From Paroedura picta (lineage: Eukaryota; Chordata; Lepidosauria; Squamata; Gekkonidae): DNA of 64,000 nt. Positions 45,400-55,399 of the stretch are shown here, in pieces. The stretch is from contig NC_135379.1 of the NCBI RefSeq assembly GCF_049243985.1, positions 16,824,001-16,888,000 on the forward strand. Direction: 5' to 3'. A program made the translations under genes and the position numbers. Below the pieces are notes generated by a model. The model was not told the origin of the DNA and ran no database searches. It saw nothing but the letters and a program-made list of their open reading frames with translations. Within the stretch, counting starts at the first letter, position 1; each line of letters opens with the position of its first letter.

Positions 45400-46085
45400 T
45401 TTTCAGATCAATGCCCCAAATGTGCACAGTTACAGTGCAAGAAGACACAGAGTTCCACAGAACTAAATATATAGGTTTCAGACGTACTTGTTTGGAACCT
45501 GAGACCTGACATCTGCCTTATTATAGCTGCCAGTTGTCCAGCAGAAAGCAAGCCCAACCCTGTGACACTCCACTGCTCATCTCTTCCCAATTTGATGGAA
45601 CACCATTGAGAACTATTCAATTCCCTATCCACCTAACCATCCGAAAATCCAGCCTGCAGTCTCCCAGTTTATCCATCAGAACATCACAGGGAACCTTGTC
45701 AAAAGTCTTACTGAAATCCAGGTAAACAAGATCAACTGAGTTTTCACTGTCTAGTAATCCCATCACTCAGTCAAAGGAGGAAACTAGGTTGGTCTGGCAG
45801 GATCTGTTGGAGACAAATCCATGCTGACTTCCCTGAATCAACAAATTGTCCTTCAGATGTTTGCAGATCACCCCCTTTAAAATCTTCTCATCTTCCCTGC
45901 AATTGAGGTCCAGTGAGTCCTGGGTCATCACTCCTCTGTTTTTTAAAGATTGGGATGATAACATTTGCTGTCCTCCAGTCTTCTGGCACATCTCCAGGTC
46001 TCTGAGAGGACCTAAAAGTGATGGACAAAGGTTCTGCAAGCTCTCCAGAAAGTTCTTTGAGCACCCTTGGGCGTGTACCATCAGC
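45400..46085 (-). mobile_element. CR1-type LINE, reverse-transcriptase fragment
   Basis: On the minus strand, short pieces in more than one frame give EDWR/NVIPIF-like text near 45975-45940, then GSQHGFVSNRSCQTNLVSSF (45850-45775; cf. the family 'QHGFRKGRSCLTNL'), then DLVYLDFSKTFDKVP (about 45735-45690), the RT active-site neighbourhood, and VLNGVPSNWEEMSSGVSQG (about 45620-45560). The fragment is broken by several frame changes and is truncated at both ends; the 'FADDTK' catalytic block is not present. Confidence 0.87.
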
Positions 46086-46089
46086 CCAG

Positions 46090-47835
46090 GAGATTTTAAC
46101 TCAAATCTGGGAGTCTGGGTCTGAGAATACTAATTTGCCACAGTCAACCAGTCAACCTTTCTATTGTCCTAATGATTGTTGCTACTGGCTTCTCTTTATC
46201 ATCTGAGATAGTATCCTCATGCAGCAACATTTGAGGAGCAACAGTCAACAATCGATAGGCTTGTGATGTGAATTGTCTCTGTTCATAATACTCTGTTCAT
46301 GATTAATTATGAACTTCTGTGAGGTGACATCTTGCATTTGCACCTGCACAGTTGACGTTCATCAGACCAGGCAGCTGAGACTGGAAGTTGCTCTTGGCGC
46401 ATGCTCAAAACTGGATGACCTTAATCTTTTATTCCATCTCAATGAGAAACTGTTCCTCCTTCCCCAAAGCTGAAATTGACTCAAGGTTGTTTAAATGGCA
46501 TGGTAATTTACAGAGGAGCTGCTGGGCTTGATGGGCAATCCAGCAGTTTAATCATTATTACTGAAGTTCCGTGCAGTTGCTTAGGCAACTCTGCGGGTAA
46601 CCCATTCCTGCACAAGAATTCCCAAATGGCCTTGTGACAGCATCCAAGCAACAGAGTATTACTTGCTGATTTAGAGGTCACTGCAGAAAGAGATCTCTTC
46701 CTTGCCCTGATCATTCTAAGAGGAAGCTCATAATGAACAGCCCAAATATGATCCAGATGAGGTTCAAGGGCAACTCACTAATGAACAGAACCTTTCAGTA
46801 GTCGTCAACGACTGCTGTTTTTCCTTGGCTGTACTAGCTGGGCTGTATTTAACCATGATTTAACCAGGGAGGAAAATAAAAAACATTCTGCCTCCCACGT
46901 TCTGTCCATGGTTGGCCTTGGTGAGCCAGGTAGTGCCTACCAGTCCAAAAATACGATTGCGAAATAAAGACTTTCCAAGGAAGCAATAGAGTCTGTCCCC
47001 TCTGAGGAATTTGTTAATTCTATGCTAGGAAAGAAAAGAGTTCTTAATAAGCTTCCCTGCCAGGGTCCAATTTATTTTGAAGACAGGCAATGTCAGAAGT
47101 TACCAAGTAAATTCCCTAGGCCACAAAGCTCTAACATTTCCACATTAAAAACAAGCAATTAATTCTCTTGGACTAATTGCTTCATGACTGTCAGCAGCGC
47201 ATTGGGTAAGTGATTTATTTTAAAAAATGTCATCTATTTCCAATTTGAAACAGGGAAACCCATTTCTATATACTCAACAGGATACACCCTTTCACTGACG
47301 GCTTATGTCAGATGAAATAACAGAGTGCCTTAATTGTGGTCTAGATCCTTATACACACAGCTGTCAAAAGGTATCCTACTATTAGCTTGATAAGGGACAG
47401 TCAGCCCTGTAAGAGCTACAGACAAGTAAATCAGTTTGGCCTTTACGCATCTGAGCAAAAACAAGAGAATGAACTCCAGCATCTCAAGTCGCCAGGCTTG
47501 TAACTTTGTGCCAACTTGGATATGCATAGGCAGCTGGGATATTAGAGTCCTGCTGAATCAAGACTAAGACACAGTTTTGCAGTTTTGCACCAGCATACAA
47601 CATGTTAACACTGCACATGCATGCCCTCCAGAAACCAGGTATGTAGAGTACTTAAGAAACTTAGAGAAACCAGATCCAAACAGAACCATCTCCATAACAT
47701 CTATTTGCCATGCCTTGCCAAATAATGTTTCAAAATTTCATTTCAATGTATATATACATTTCCCTGCAAGCCACAAAGCACAATGTCATTATTAAATGTG
47801 ACAGATGGATACATTTTTATTATCAGAATAGCAAA
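46090..47835. other. No gene seen; possible conserved non-coding DNA near 47130-47330
   Basis: No repeat or exon recognised. At 47150-47190 AAGCAATTAATTCTCTTGGA and CTAATTGCTTCATGACTGTC form paired homeodomain-type ATTA/TAAT sites in unique sequence. Confidence 0.4.
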
Positions 47836-47841
47836 AAAAGC

Positions 47842-48470
47842 CCGTTGTACCTAAAAATACAACAGGTGCTAGGCCGCCGCCCCCCCCGCCCCAAGCAGGC
47901 CAGCCGAGGCATGGAGAGGCCACGGTGGGCCTCTTTGGGGCAGGGGGGAAAGCATTTGTGGGGACTCCACTCCTCTCTCTCCCCTGTCCTGAAAAGGCCC
48001 ACTGAGGCCTCTCCAGGCTTTGGCAGGCTTGCCCAGAACAGGGGGAGGGAGCCATGGTGGGGAATTTCCTCCCATACCAAAAAGACCCACCAAGGTCTCT
48101 CCAGGCTTGGGTGAGCCTTTTGGGGCAGGGGGAGCAATGGCAGTGATGCTGTTCCTCCTCCCCCTGCCCTGGGCAGGCCTGTCAAGGCCTGGTAAGGCTG
48201 CAGCTGGAGCTTCTTGGGGAGGTGGGAGTACTGGCAGGGACTGGTTCACCTCCCCCCCCCCCCGGAAAGTCACTGAGGCTGCAGTTTGGGCTCTTCAGGG
48301 TGGGGCAAGCACTGGCGGGGGAGGTCAGTGGCAGGGCATCCTTCCTGATTGGTTATTCCTTGGATGGACAGCCAATCAGGGATGGGACAGCTGGGACAGC
48401 CTACCTGATTGGTGGTTAGGTGATGACACCCAATTCCTCCCAGCACCTTCTTACCATTTTATTTATATGT
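47842..48470 (+). repeat. GC-rich interspersed repeat with terminal hairpin
   Basis: It opens with a hairpin: GCCCGTTGTACC, a short loop, then TACAACAGGTGC. A GC-rich body follows with repeated 'gggcaggggg' and 'aggcct' units, ending near CCATTTTATTTATATGTTAA. The many long overlapping frames on both strands in this interval (up to 159 codons) reflect GC content, not genes. Class unknown; the same opening is at 43566. Confidence 0.5.
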
Positions 48471-48533
48471 TAAGACAGTGTCTCATCTGCAAACGTTAAA
48501 ATATAGAGAATGTAAAGAAATTAAAAAACTCAA

Positions 48534-48715
48534 AGCTGACGTAGCGTTTTCCCATAGCGTTTTCAAGGCAAGAGACATTCAGAGGTGATTTGCCATTTCC
48601 TGCCTCTTTGCAGTGACCCTGGGCTTCCGTGTTGGTCCCCCATTCAAACGCTGGTGAGGGCTAATAATACTTAGCTTCTGAGATCTGATGAGATCAGGCT
48701 AGAACTCAGCAAAAA
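48534..48715 (-). mobile_element. 5S-rRNA-derived SINE, copy 3
   Basis: The minus strand carries TGATCTCATCAGATCTCAGA and AGCTAAGTATTATTAGCCCT, the 5S-like head, and CAAATCACCTCTGAATGTCT CTTGCC in the body. Confidence 0.85.
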
Positions 48716-48719
48716 TTCT

Positions 48720-50040
48720 GTAATGCGAAGACTTCTTTTTTGGTTCATTTGGCATTCCCTCAGTGATCCCCTCCTTCCAATGTTTTGATGTATCTAAATG
48801 GTTTAAAACTCTTTTAAAATTGCTTTAATGATGGATATTTGGGAGTGCGGGTTGATGATGTAAATCATATCTGGTATGATTTAAATTGTTAGTCATGTTA
48901 GCAGCTCTTGTAAAGGCAGAAAAGTGGGATATAAATTATGGAAAGGAAGGGGCAGTGTTAAATTCACATACAACTTTGGTTTATAGTCTTTTTAGGAGGA
49001 TCGGCATGTGTTCAAGGTCATCTTCCTTTCAGTTAACCATGGGTATATAAGATCTTAAATTAGGAGCATGCATAAGTGATGCTTGGCTGCCAGAGTTCAT
49101 TTGGGGAAAACAAAAATAAATCTAGGTAGGCAGCCACCCACTCACAAAAACCTTGACAGCAGGGCCTTAACCCCCCCCTCCATTTTACTCATGTTATCCA
49201 TACTGCAAGACCCTTTCCCAGATGATCCACTGCCAAATCTTTGTATCTGGTTTGTTTTTTTAGTCATAAGATGTCACCGTTATTGATTGATTAATTTAAT
49301 TAGAACTACAGTTTGCAATTTTGAGATATTTTCAACTTAATTGAAATCACCTGAGATAGAAGTAGGTAGGAGCTACCATAACATTCCCCACTACGTAGAG
49401 CTCTACTAACTGCAAAATAACCAGACAGCACTGCTTACCTAGACACTTTGGTCGTATTCTGTATTATACCACACTTGGAAGCAGAAAATGACCATTCATC
49501 CCTATCAAAGAATCCCATGTATCTGCTGTTTACTTTGGAATAACTTTCTCATGAATGAATCGGCAAAACCATGATAAAATTAAACCGTCAGTCATTTTAT
49601 CGGGTGGATCAATGATGGCATTTCAGTGTAATATATTATGCCACCTGTTTTCTAAAAATAATCTTTTGATAAAATTCAGTGCCTCTCTTTTTAAAAAATC
49701 TCAATGTAGTGTTCTTATCAGGTGAAATAGCCTGCTTCGACTGGAGCTTGTCTGTGCAGGACATTACTCCTGCCAAGTGGATTGTAGTACATATTGGAGA
49801 GAATAAATCATTGTGTCGTTCCCAAGCAAACACAAATTCATCTACTCACACAGACGATGCTACACAATAGAGGCTAAAGCTGCTTCTTCGCTATATACAA
49901 AACAAGTACAGCAGGGAAAGACATTGTTTCTTTTCAGATTTTCATTGTATGCTTTAAATGGATGGCAAAAAGTGGAGGATTCCCTTTAAAATTCCCTCCT
50001 TGCATACACGCTGTATTATTCTAGACAAGCTTACTTGAAT
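48720..50040. other. No gene seen
   Basis: No confident exon or repeat. A minus-strand GTAAGC at 49437 was tested as a donor and rejected because no supporting acceptor or long frame was found. Confidence 0.45.
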
Positions 50041-50224
50041 GTGAGTGCCACTCAGGACCAGTCCAAGGGTTTTTGGCATGCTAGGTGGCTTCTCCCTCCC
50101 CTGCACTGCAGGAAGGGAGGCTGATGCCCGCATTCCTCCTTCCCTTTACCACAGGGAAAGGACCTACTAAATGTACTCCTCATATCTGCATCAGGGAGAT
50201 GTGAGGCAGGAGGCTTCCATAAGC

Positions 50225-50335
50225 CCTCCCCCCCCCCCGCCTCGGTGCCACAGGGAAATGGGAGGGGGGAGGGAGGGAGGAGGGAGAGGGCCTGCCTGCC
50301 CCTCCCTGATGCAGGAAGGAAAGGAAGGAAGAGGC
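50225..50335. repeat. Poly-C/purine-rich low-complexity tract
   Basis: A C-run at about 50226-50238 is followed by a G/A tract (GGGAGGGGGGAGGGAGGGAG). It may form G-quadruplexes. It is within a GC-richer patch (50050-50340) with spurious frames on both strands. Confidence 0.75.
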
Positions 50336-51307
50336 TTGAAGATTTGTTGTAAGAGCTGAATAAAAGAAACATGAATGTGCAATGTGAGGGTGTAAGGGTT
50401 TAAAGGACAATCTCTGAGTTTAATTAGGAATGCTGTCACTAGGAATAGATGAGGAATAATCTTCTAACAAGGCATCAGTTTTTGCAAATTAATTTTTTTT
50501 TTGCAAGTTACACATTCTCAGTCTGATACATTCAGGCTTTTAATTGCGGTTGAGTGACTATTGGTCTGCTCTTCTTCAAACTAAAAAGTATTCTTGGCAA
50601 AAATATATATGACATATTGCTAGAACCAGGTTACAAAGAATATCTTGCAAGATAGTCAATTAATATCTGGGAAAAGTCTATGAGAGTTATTCTGATGTTG
50701 GCATAAGAAATTAAGAATTAACATTGTCATAAAAATGGGTTAATATTGCAATAGACAAAATACGCTGGCTAGTATCAGTAAGATGAACCAAGAAAGTTCT
50801 TATACATTCTGGTGATGCTCCCAAGCTAAAGGATCCCTTGTTCATATCTAGAGGAGCTACTCTGTTGTACGACAACAGTGGCACATGTGATTATCACTAG
50901 TAGGAAAGTGGCATTTTCAGTGCCCCATTGTCCAATACTGTTTCGGTTTGGGCAGACTGAAAAAAGGTTAGAAAAAGCTCATAGGTGGGATACTTATAAA
51001 TTGAACCATGAAGAAAATTCATCACACATTTTGCCCTGTTTGCGAGTCACCGACTGGTCATAATTATTTTTGAACAATTCTGCGTTCACAAAGAGGAATT
51101 TTGTGTGAAAAGACATATTGAGAATTTGAGGATTTTCTAAAACTCAGGGCAATCCTGAGTAGGTATATAAAGTTACTCAGATTTAGAAGTATCCCAAGCT
51201 TCTTCAGGATTGCCCAGAATAAATGTAATTATTTCAATTTGTCAGTATTTATTTTTAGGAATGTTGCAAGAAACAGAGAGATGTTCAGTTAAGACTCTAC
51301 GCTAGCC

Positions 51308-51475
51308 TTTCTCATTTTTTTTTTTACTGACCCCTGAAACATTCTTCAGGCTTCGAGAAACCCCAGGAACGGCAAGACTGTGCAGAATATGGTTGGAAAG
51401 CATAGCTGCATATACACCCACCTGGGGCCTCTTCCCTTCCCACCCCTTCCAGGCCCATCATTGGTCATGTCACCC
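51308..51475 (+). repeat. hAT-type relic ('gagaaaccccaggaa' family)
   Basis: GCCTTTCTCATTTTTTTTTT, CCCCTGAAACATTCTTCAGG and CTTCGAGAAACCCCAGGAAC resemble a dispersed reptile hAT MITE with an AGCCTTTCTCAACC-type end. The right end was not found. Confidence 0.5.
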
Positions 51476-51557
51476 AAATGTTCCCACCCAGAGCCATCAA
51501 GCAGCACCAGGGTTTCATGAAATTGCCCTGGTTGAGAGTCTGCTCTAAGCCTAGACT

Positions 51558-51746
51558 GGTAGTACCATCAAGTTGCAGCCTTTGTAGGATTTTCAAGGCA
51601 AGAGACATTCAGAAGGGGTTTACCACTGCCTGCCTCTTTGACACAACCCTGGATTTCATTGGAAATCTCCCCTCCAAATATGAACTAGGGCTGACCCTGC
51701 TTTGTTTCCAAAATCTGTTGAGATGGAGCTGGTCTGTACCAGGCAT
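51558..51746 (-). mobile_element. 5S-rRNA-derived SINE, copy 4
   Basis: Tail ACCATCAAGTTGCAGCCTTT, body AGAGACATTCAGAAGGGGTT and ACCACTGCCTGCCTCTTTGA, and a diverged 5S head (CAGGGTCAGCCCTAGTTCAT on the minus strand). Confidence 0.82.
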
Positions 51747-51844
51747 GGACTACAGAAGCAAATATATTTCCTAGTCCCACCAGCGAAATTACCTTGCAAA
51801 ATTATGCCTATGCAACTGCTGGAAGGGGATTCAGTGGCTAGTTA

Positions 51845-52075
51845 GGAATATAAGAATTCCACTGGTTCAGACCAGTGGTCCATCTAGTCCAGCATCTTGT
51901 CTCACAAGGCAACCAGCCAGCTACTGTGGAGGAATCAGGCCTTCCTCTTACTTTGCCTCCTGGTACTGGAGGTTCCCTTTAGTTATCATGGTTAGTAGTC
52001 ACTGATAGTCTCAGTTATGCTTAAAACCAGATCTTCTGAGCCCAAATTCCACACTTCTGCCCATGGACTCTGCAT
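51845..52075 (+). repeat. Interspersed repeat (same family as 26630-26850)
   Basis: The clearest copy: ATTCCACTGGTTCAGACCAG, TGGTCCATCTAGTCCAGCAT, CTTGTCTCACAAGGCAACCA and TTAGTTATCATGGTTAGTAG. Confidence 0.75.
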
Positions 52076-52739
52076 CAGTAGACAATGAAAGCCCATGGAG
52101 TAGGCTGAATTTCAAACAGAAGAGGGCAACCTTGCTGTGCTGAATGTACACTACTTAGTAGATTCATACTGTTCCTGTCTCTCTTGATGGAGCACCTGGA
52201 CCCCAAACCTAATGAAAAAAATTACTTCCATTTCAGTATTTTTCAATCTGGAATGGGTGAAAAATAGTCCTAAGGGAGGAGGCATTTTTTCATCATCTTG
52301 CTACACCAAACTTCTCTGATATTAGAAAAGGCCGACAAAAGGACAGCTTTTGCCCTTTCGTTAGCTGATTCATATTCTTACTACATTTAAAACACTACTC
52401 CCCCCCATGAAGGTGTAAATGTCTGTTTTAATGTAATACAAAAGAAAGTCAATATTCGTAATGTTGTCATGTTATTTAACCTTTCACAAAATTTCACATG
52501 TGCAAGTTAACTTAGCTATTTCAAGATCTTTTCAAATTATCTTGTAAACAAGGACTTTAGAAACACATCCTTTTTTGTTTTCTTCCCATTTTATCAGTGA
52601 AAATAAATCAATAATTGAAAGCAATTAATATTTAACGAGGCTAAAAACTTTTCAAAATGATGCCCCTGTGGCTGGGTCTGGAGTCATACCTGTCTTGGCC
52701 AGGCTTGGGACAGCTTCCTGGTGTCACAGCTGCTTATGC

Positions 52740-53110
52740 CAGTGAAGTAAGAAGGGGAGAGAAAGAGGGATGGGAGGAATAGTGACAAGAAAGTGTGGGG
52801 GGAGGGAAATAGAAACGCAGTAGACTAACAGAGAAGGAGAGGAGAAGATTCATGGAGAAGGCGGGGAAGGGGAAGGGAAAGGGAAAGGGGAGTAGTTTGA
52901 CTGACAAGGGGAGGAGGAGAAATAGGGAATCAATAGACCAAGAAGAGGACAAGAAAGTTGATGGAGAAGGGGTGGGCAAAAGAGAAGGTGGTAGGTTAAC
53001 AGAGAAGGAATCTGGAGATCGTCAGAGAAGCGGAGAGAGAAAAAGAGTTGGGAAGATTCACAGAAGGGAGGAGGTGTGAAAGAGGGAAGGAACGAAAGGG
53101 GGGGAAAGGC
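52740..53110 (+). repeat. Long purine-rich (GA) tract with decayed tandem units
   Basis: For about 370 bp the plus strand is overwhelmingly A and G. Loosely repeated units read like 'acagagaaggagaggagaagattcatggagaaggggg'. A pure stretch occurs at 52855-52890 (AAGGGGAAGGGAAAGGGAAA). Such homopurine DNA can form triplex (H-DNA). The open frames on both strands are artefacts of composition. Confidence 0.8.
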
Positions 53111-53119
53111 TGGACCCTC

Positions 53120-54330
53120 CCCACAAGTTTTTGCAGTCCCCACTGGTGTCCTTCCAATCATCAGTAGCAACACAACAGCATTGAATGCGTTTATGAGAGC
53201 AGCCACAGGAAACACATGAATGCCTTTTGAATGTAATGACTTTTTTGCTCAGCATTTTGTTTTGGCTCTTGTCTTGAAACGTTCATATGGCTTTTTAAGA
53301 ATGGCTGCTGCTCCTGCTGCAGCAAGTAAACTCAGCCAGGCCGTTTCAATTTTTTTGTAAAGCCCTTTTCCTGTTTCTCTGGTCACCCACACAGCAAAAA
53401 GGAAGTCGAACTGTTTGCTGACATGTCTCTTATGGTTTGGGCCTAAGCCTTCCTGCAGGAGCCTGTTGCCAAACATTGGGCTTGCCCAGACAATACACGG
53501 TGGGCGGTGACTTCACTGGAATCTGAGCACTTAGACCCGGAGAACTCAATGGTGGGGAGACTACAGACAAGTCATATACGTGATGATTAAGAAAGTATAA
53601 CTTTTAAAGCAAGAACAGATGTGCTTATTTTGAGGCGGTTAGAAGTAGGAGCAAGCAGCACGCCAGCTTCTAAAACTATGGCTTAGCCAATCATGCAAAC
53701 ATTAAGCAAATGTAGCCTTTTTTCATGGCATTTACTAGTCAGAGAGTTCCAAAGTAAATGTAGATGACAGTTTTTAATCCCGAAACCTCAGACTCTCTTT
53801 TCCCTTTATGAACTGCATATAGCTGTGGTTTTTTTCCGGAGAACAAAACTTATTTGAGAAAGAGTCCCAGAGCATAGGCATAAGAGGTTACTTGATCTGT
53901 TCTCTCTTGAGCAATTGGAAGAGAAACAAAAGATCACTGACGAAAGTATTAATGGAGTGGGTGTTTATTAGTGTCATATAACTACACTGCTTCAATCTGC
54001 AGAAACGGGAAAGATCATTCAATGCATCCTAGATGTTCACATTCTATTATCAAAAACAAGAGTGCCCCATCAGGAATGTGTATTATGTGGTGTGCAGGCC
54101 AAAGATCATGAATGTTAATGCCAAAATTCTGCTGGTCCTGGGCCTCATGAATAAGGTGATGCAAATGTATTTCCTGTAAAGTAATAAAGAGATCACTCAT
54201 ATTAATCAGTCCTCAGGGCTGTTTCCAGGTTGAGGGGGGCAGATCTTGGCAACATGCCTATCTGTGGCTTCCTCCCAGAAAGCACCGATGTGTTGAACAG
54301 GCACCCTACAGAGTAAGCAGTGACATGACT
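53120..54330. other. No gene seen
   Basis: No exon or confident repeat recognised; 54210-54330 is GC-richer and unassigned. Confidence 0.45.
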
Positions 54331-54337
54331 GCTCCTA

Positions 54338-54518
54338 GACCGTTTATGCACTGGAAGTTTCATGCCGGGCTGCAGGCTGGAGTTTTAGTCGTGGCATGTT
54401 GCCCCAACTCTTCCTGCACCCACATGGACGCGCATTTGGCCTGGTACACCTCATCCGCCCCTGATTTGTGCTCCTGCATGAGAGCTGGGGCAGTGAAGTT
54501 CCCAGTGCATAAACGGTC
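54338..54518. mobile_element. Non-autonomous DNA transposon, TTATGCAC family, element B
   Basis: The ends GACCGTTTATGCACTGG and CCAGTGCATAAACGGTC are perfect inverted repeats, continuing with one gap to about 23 bp. A 3-bp duplication CTA flanks it (54335-54337 and 54519-54521). It is 181 bp with no coding capacity. The terminal block TTATGCAC is shared with elements at 21634-22205 and 62550-62872. Confidence 0.83.
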
Positions 54519-54904
54519 CTAGGGGCTATTGTTCTTCTGCCCTTCACTGCCTGGGTGAACGAAGAAATGGAAAGAGTGCTTGTCAACTTTTCTCAGAATT
54601 TTTTTTTAAATACAGGGAAGGTTATATCTATATATAGATTGGCTGAGTAGTGATGAGCTTCCTTAATTATTGTAATATATTTACAACAGAATCATTAACC
54701 CTGATGTTATAAGGTTCTAAGAACCACCTCCTTAGACCACAGGAATTCGATAGCCTAGGTTAAGATTCATGTCCACCAAATGATACCAAGATGTTTATCT
54801 TTCTGTCTAAGTAAATAGGAGGTGTGTGTCATCTTGATTTTATTTCTTCTGGGGATTATTGTTGTAATGTTAAGGTATTTTAAATGGTTGATGTTATTAT
54901 GGTC

Positions 54905-55022
54905 AGATGTTTTATTGTATATATATGTTGCGAACCGCCATAAGTCAGCAGTGCTAGGAGCAGTGCTATATAAATTCAATTATTAAATAAATAAATACAT
55001 ACATACATACATACATACATAA
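54905..55022 (+). mobile_element. LINE 3' tail with (ACAT)n
   Basis: TATGTTGCGAACCGCCATAA, GCAGTGCTATATAAATTCAA and TATTAAATAAATAAATAC are a common reptile LINE 3' tail ('aaccgccc…gtatataaat…aaataaata'), extended by about six ACAT units. Confidence 0.7.
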
Positions 55023-55085
55023 CTGTTCCAACAGAGAGCTCTCACTAACTTAGGATGAATGATTCCTCACTACAAAGTCTAGTGA

Positions 55086-55134
55086 TTATTTATTTCTTAC
55101 CCGCCACTCTCAAAATCGTCTTACAGCGGGATAT

Positions 55135-55186
<52 letters not shown>
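55086..55186 (-). mobile_element. LINE 3' tail remnant with (AAC)n microsatellite
   Basis: TTATTTATTTCTTACCCGCC and CTTACAGCGGGATATAACAA include the reversed tail; 55135-55186 is about 17 units of AAC. Confidence 0.7.
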
Positions 55187-55274
55187 TTAAAAACGCACAC
55201 AAACCTGCAGGTATGAAACTGTTTGCATGGATGAACATATGAAATTTTCTTTTCCTGATCAGACCTTCAGTTTA

Positions 55275-55395
55275 CCCAGATCTCTCCCAGCACTTGCTAC
55301 CTGAAGTTCTTTGACTGGAGATGCCATGAATGAACCTGGGACATTCTACATGCAAGGCATATACTCTGCCACTGAAGCATGGTCTTTTTGCTTCA
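55275..55395 (-). mobile_element. tRNA-Ala-like SINE, diverged copy
   Basis: CTTGCTACCTGAAGTTCTTT, GACTGGAGATGCCATGAATG, AACCTGGGACATTCTACATG and ACTCTGCCACTGAAGCATGG retain the order of the SINE at 21120-21300. Confidence 0.78.
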
Positions 55396-55399
55396 TCAG

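Noticed and set aside
47842-47876. Helitron 3' end (hairpin followed by CTAG)
   Set aside because: The repeat body lies 3' of the hairpin, not 5' of it, and the related copy at 43566 lacks CTAG at that point.
47710-48499. Series of long frames on both strands
   Set aside because: GC-rich interspersed repeat; frames overlap in five of six phases and carry no domain.
49437-49545. Possible minus-strand exon ending at a GTAAGC donor
   Set aside because: Frame of only about 36 codons, weak acceptor, and no cysteine-rich or MAM-like features expected for the adjacent MALRD1 exons.
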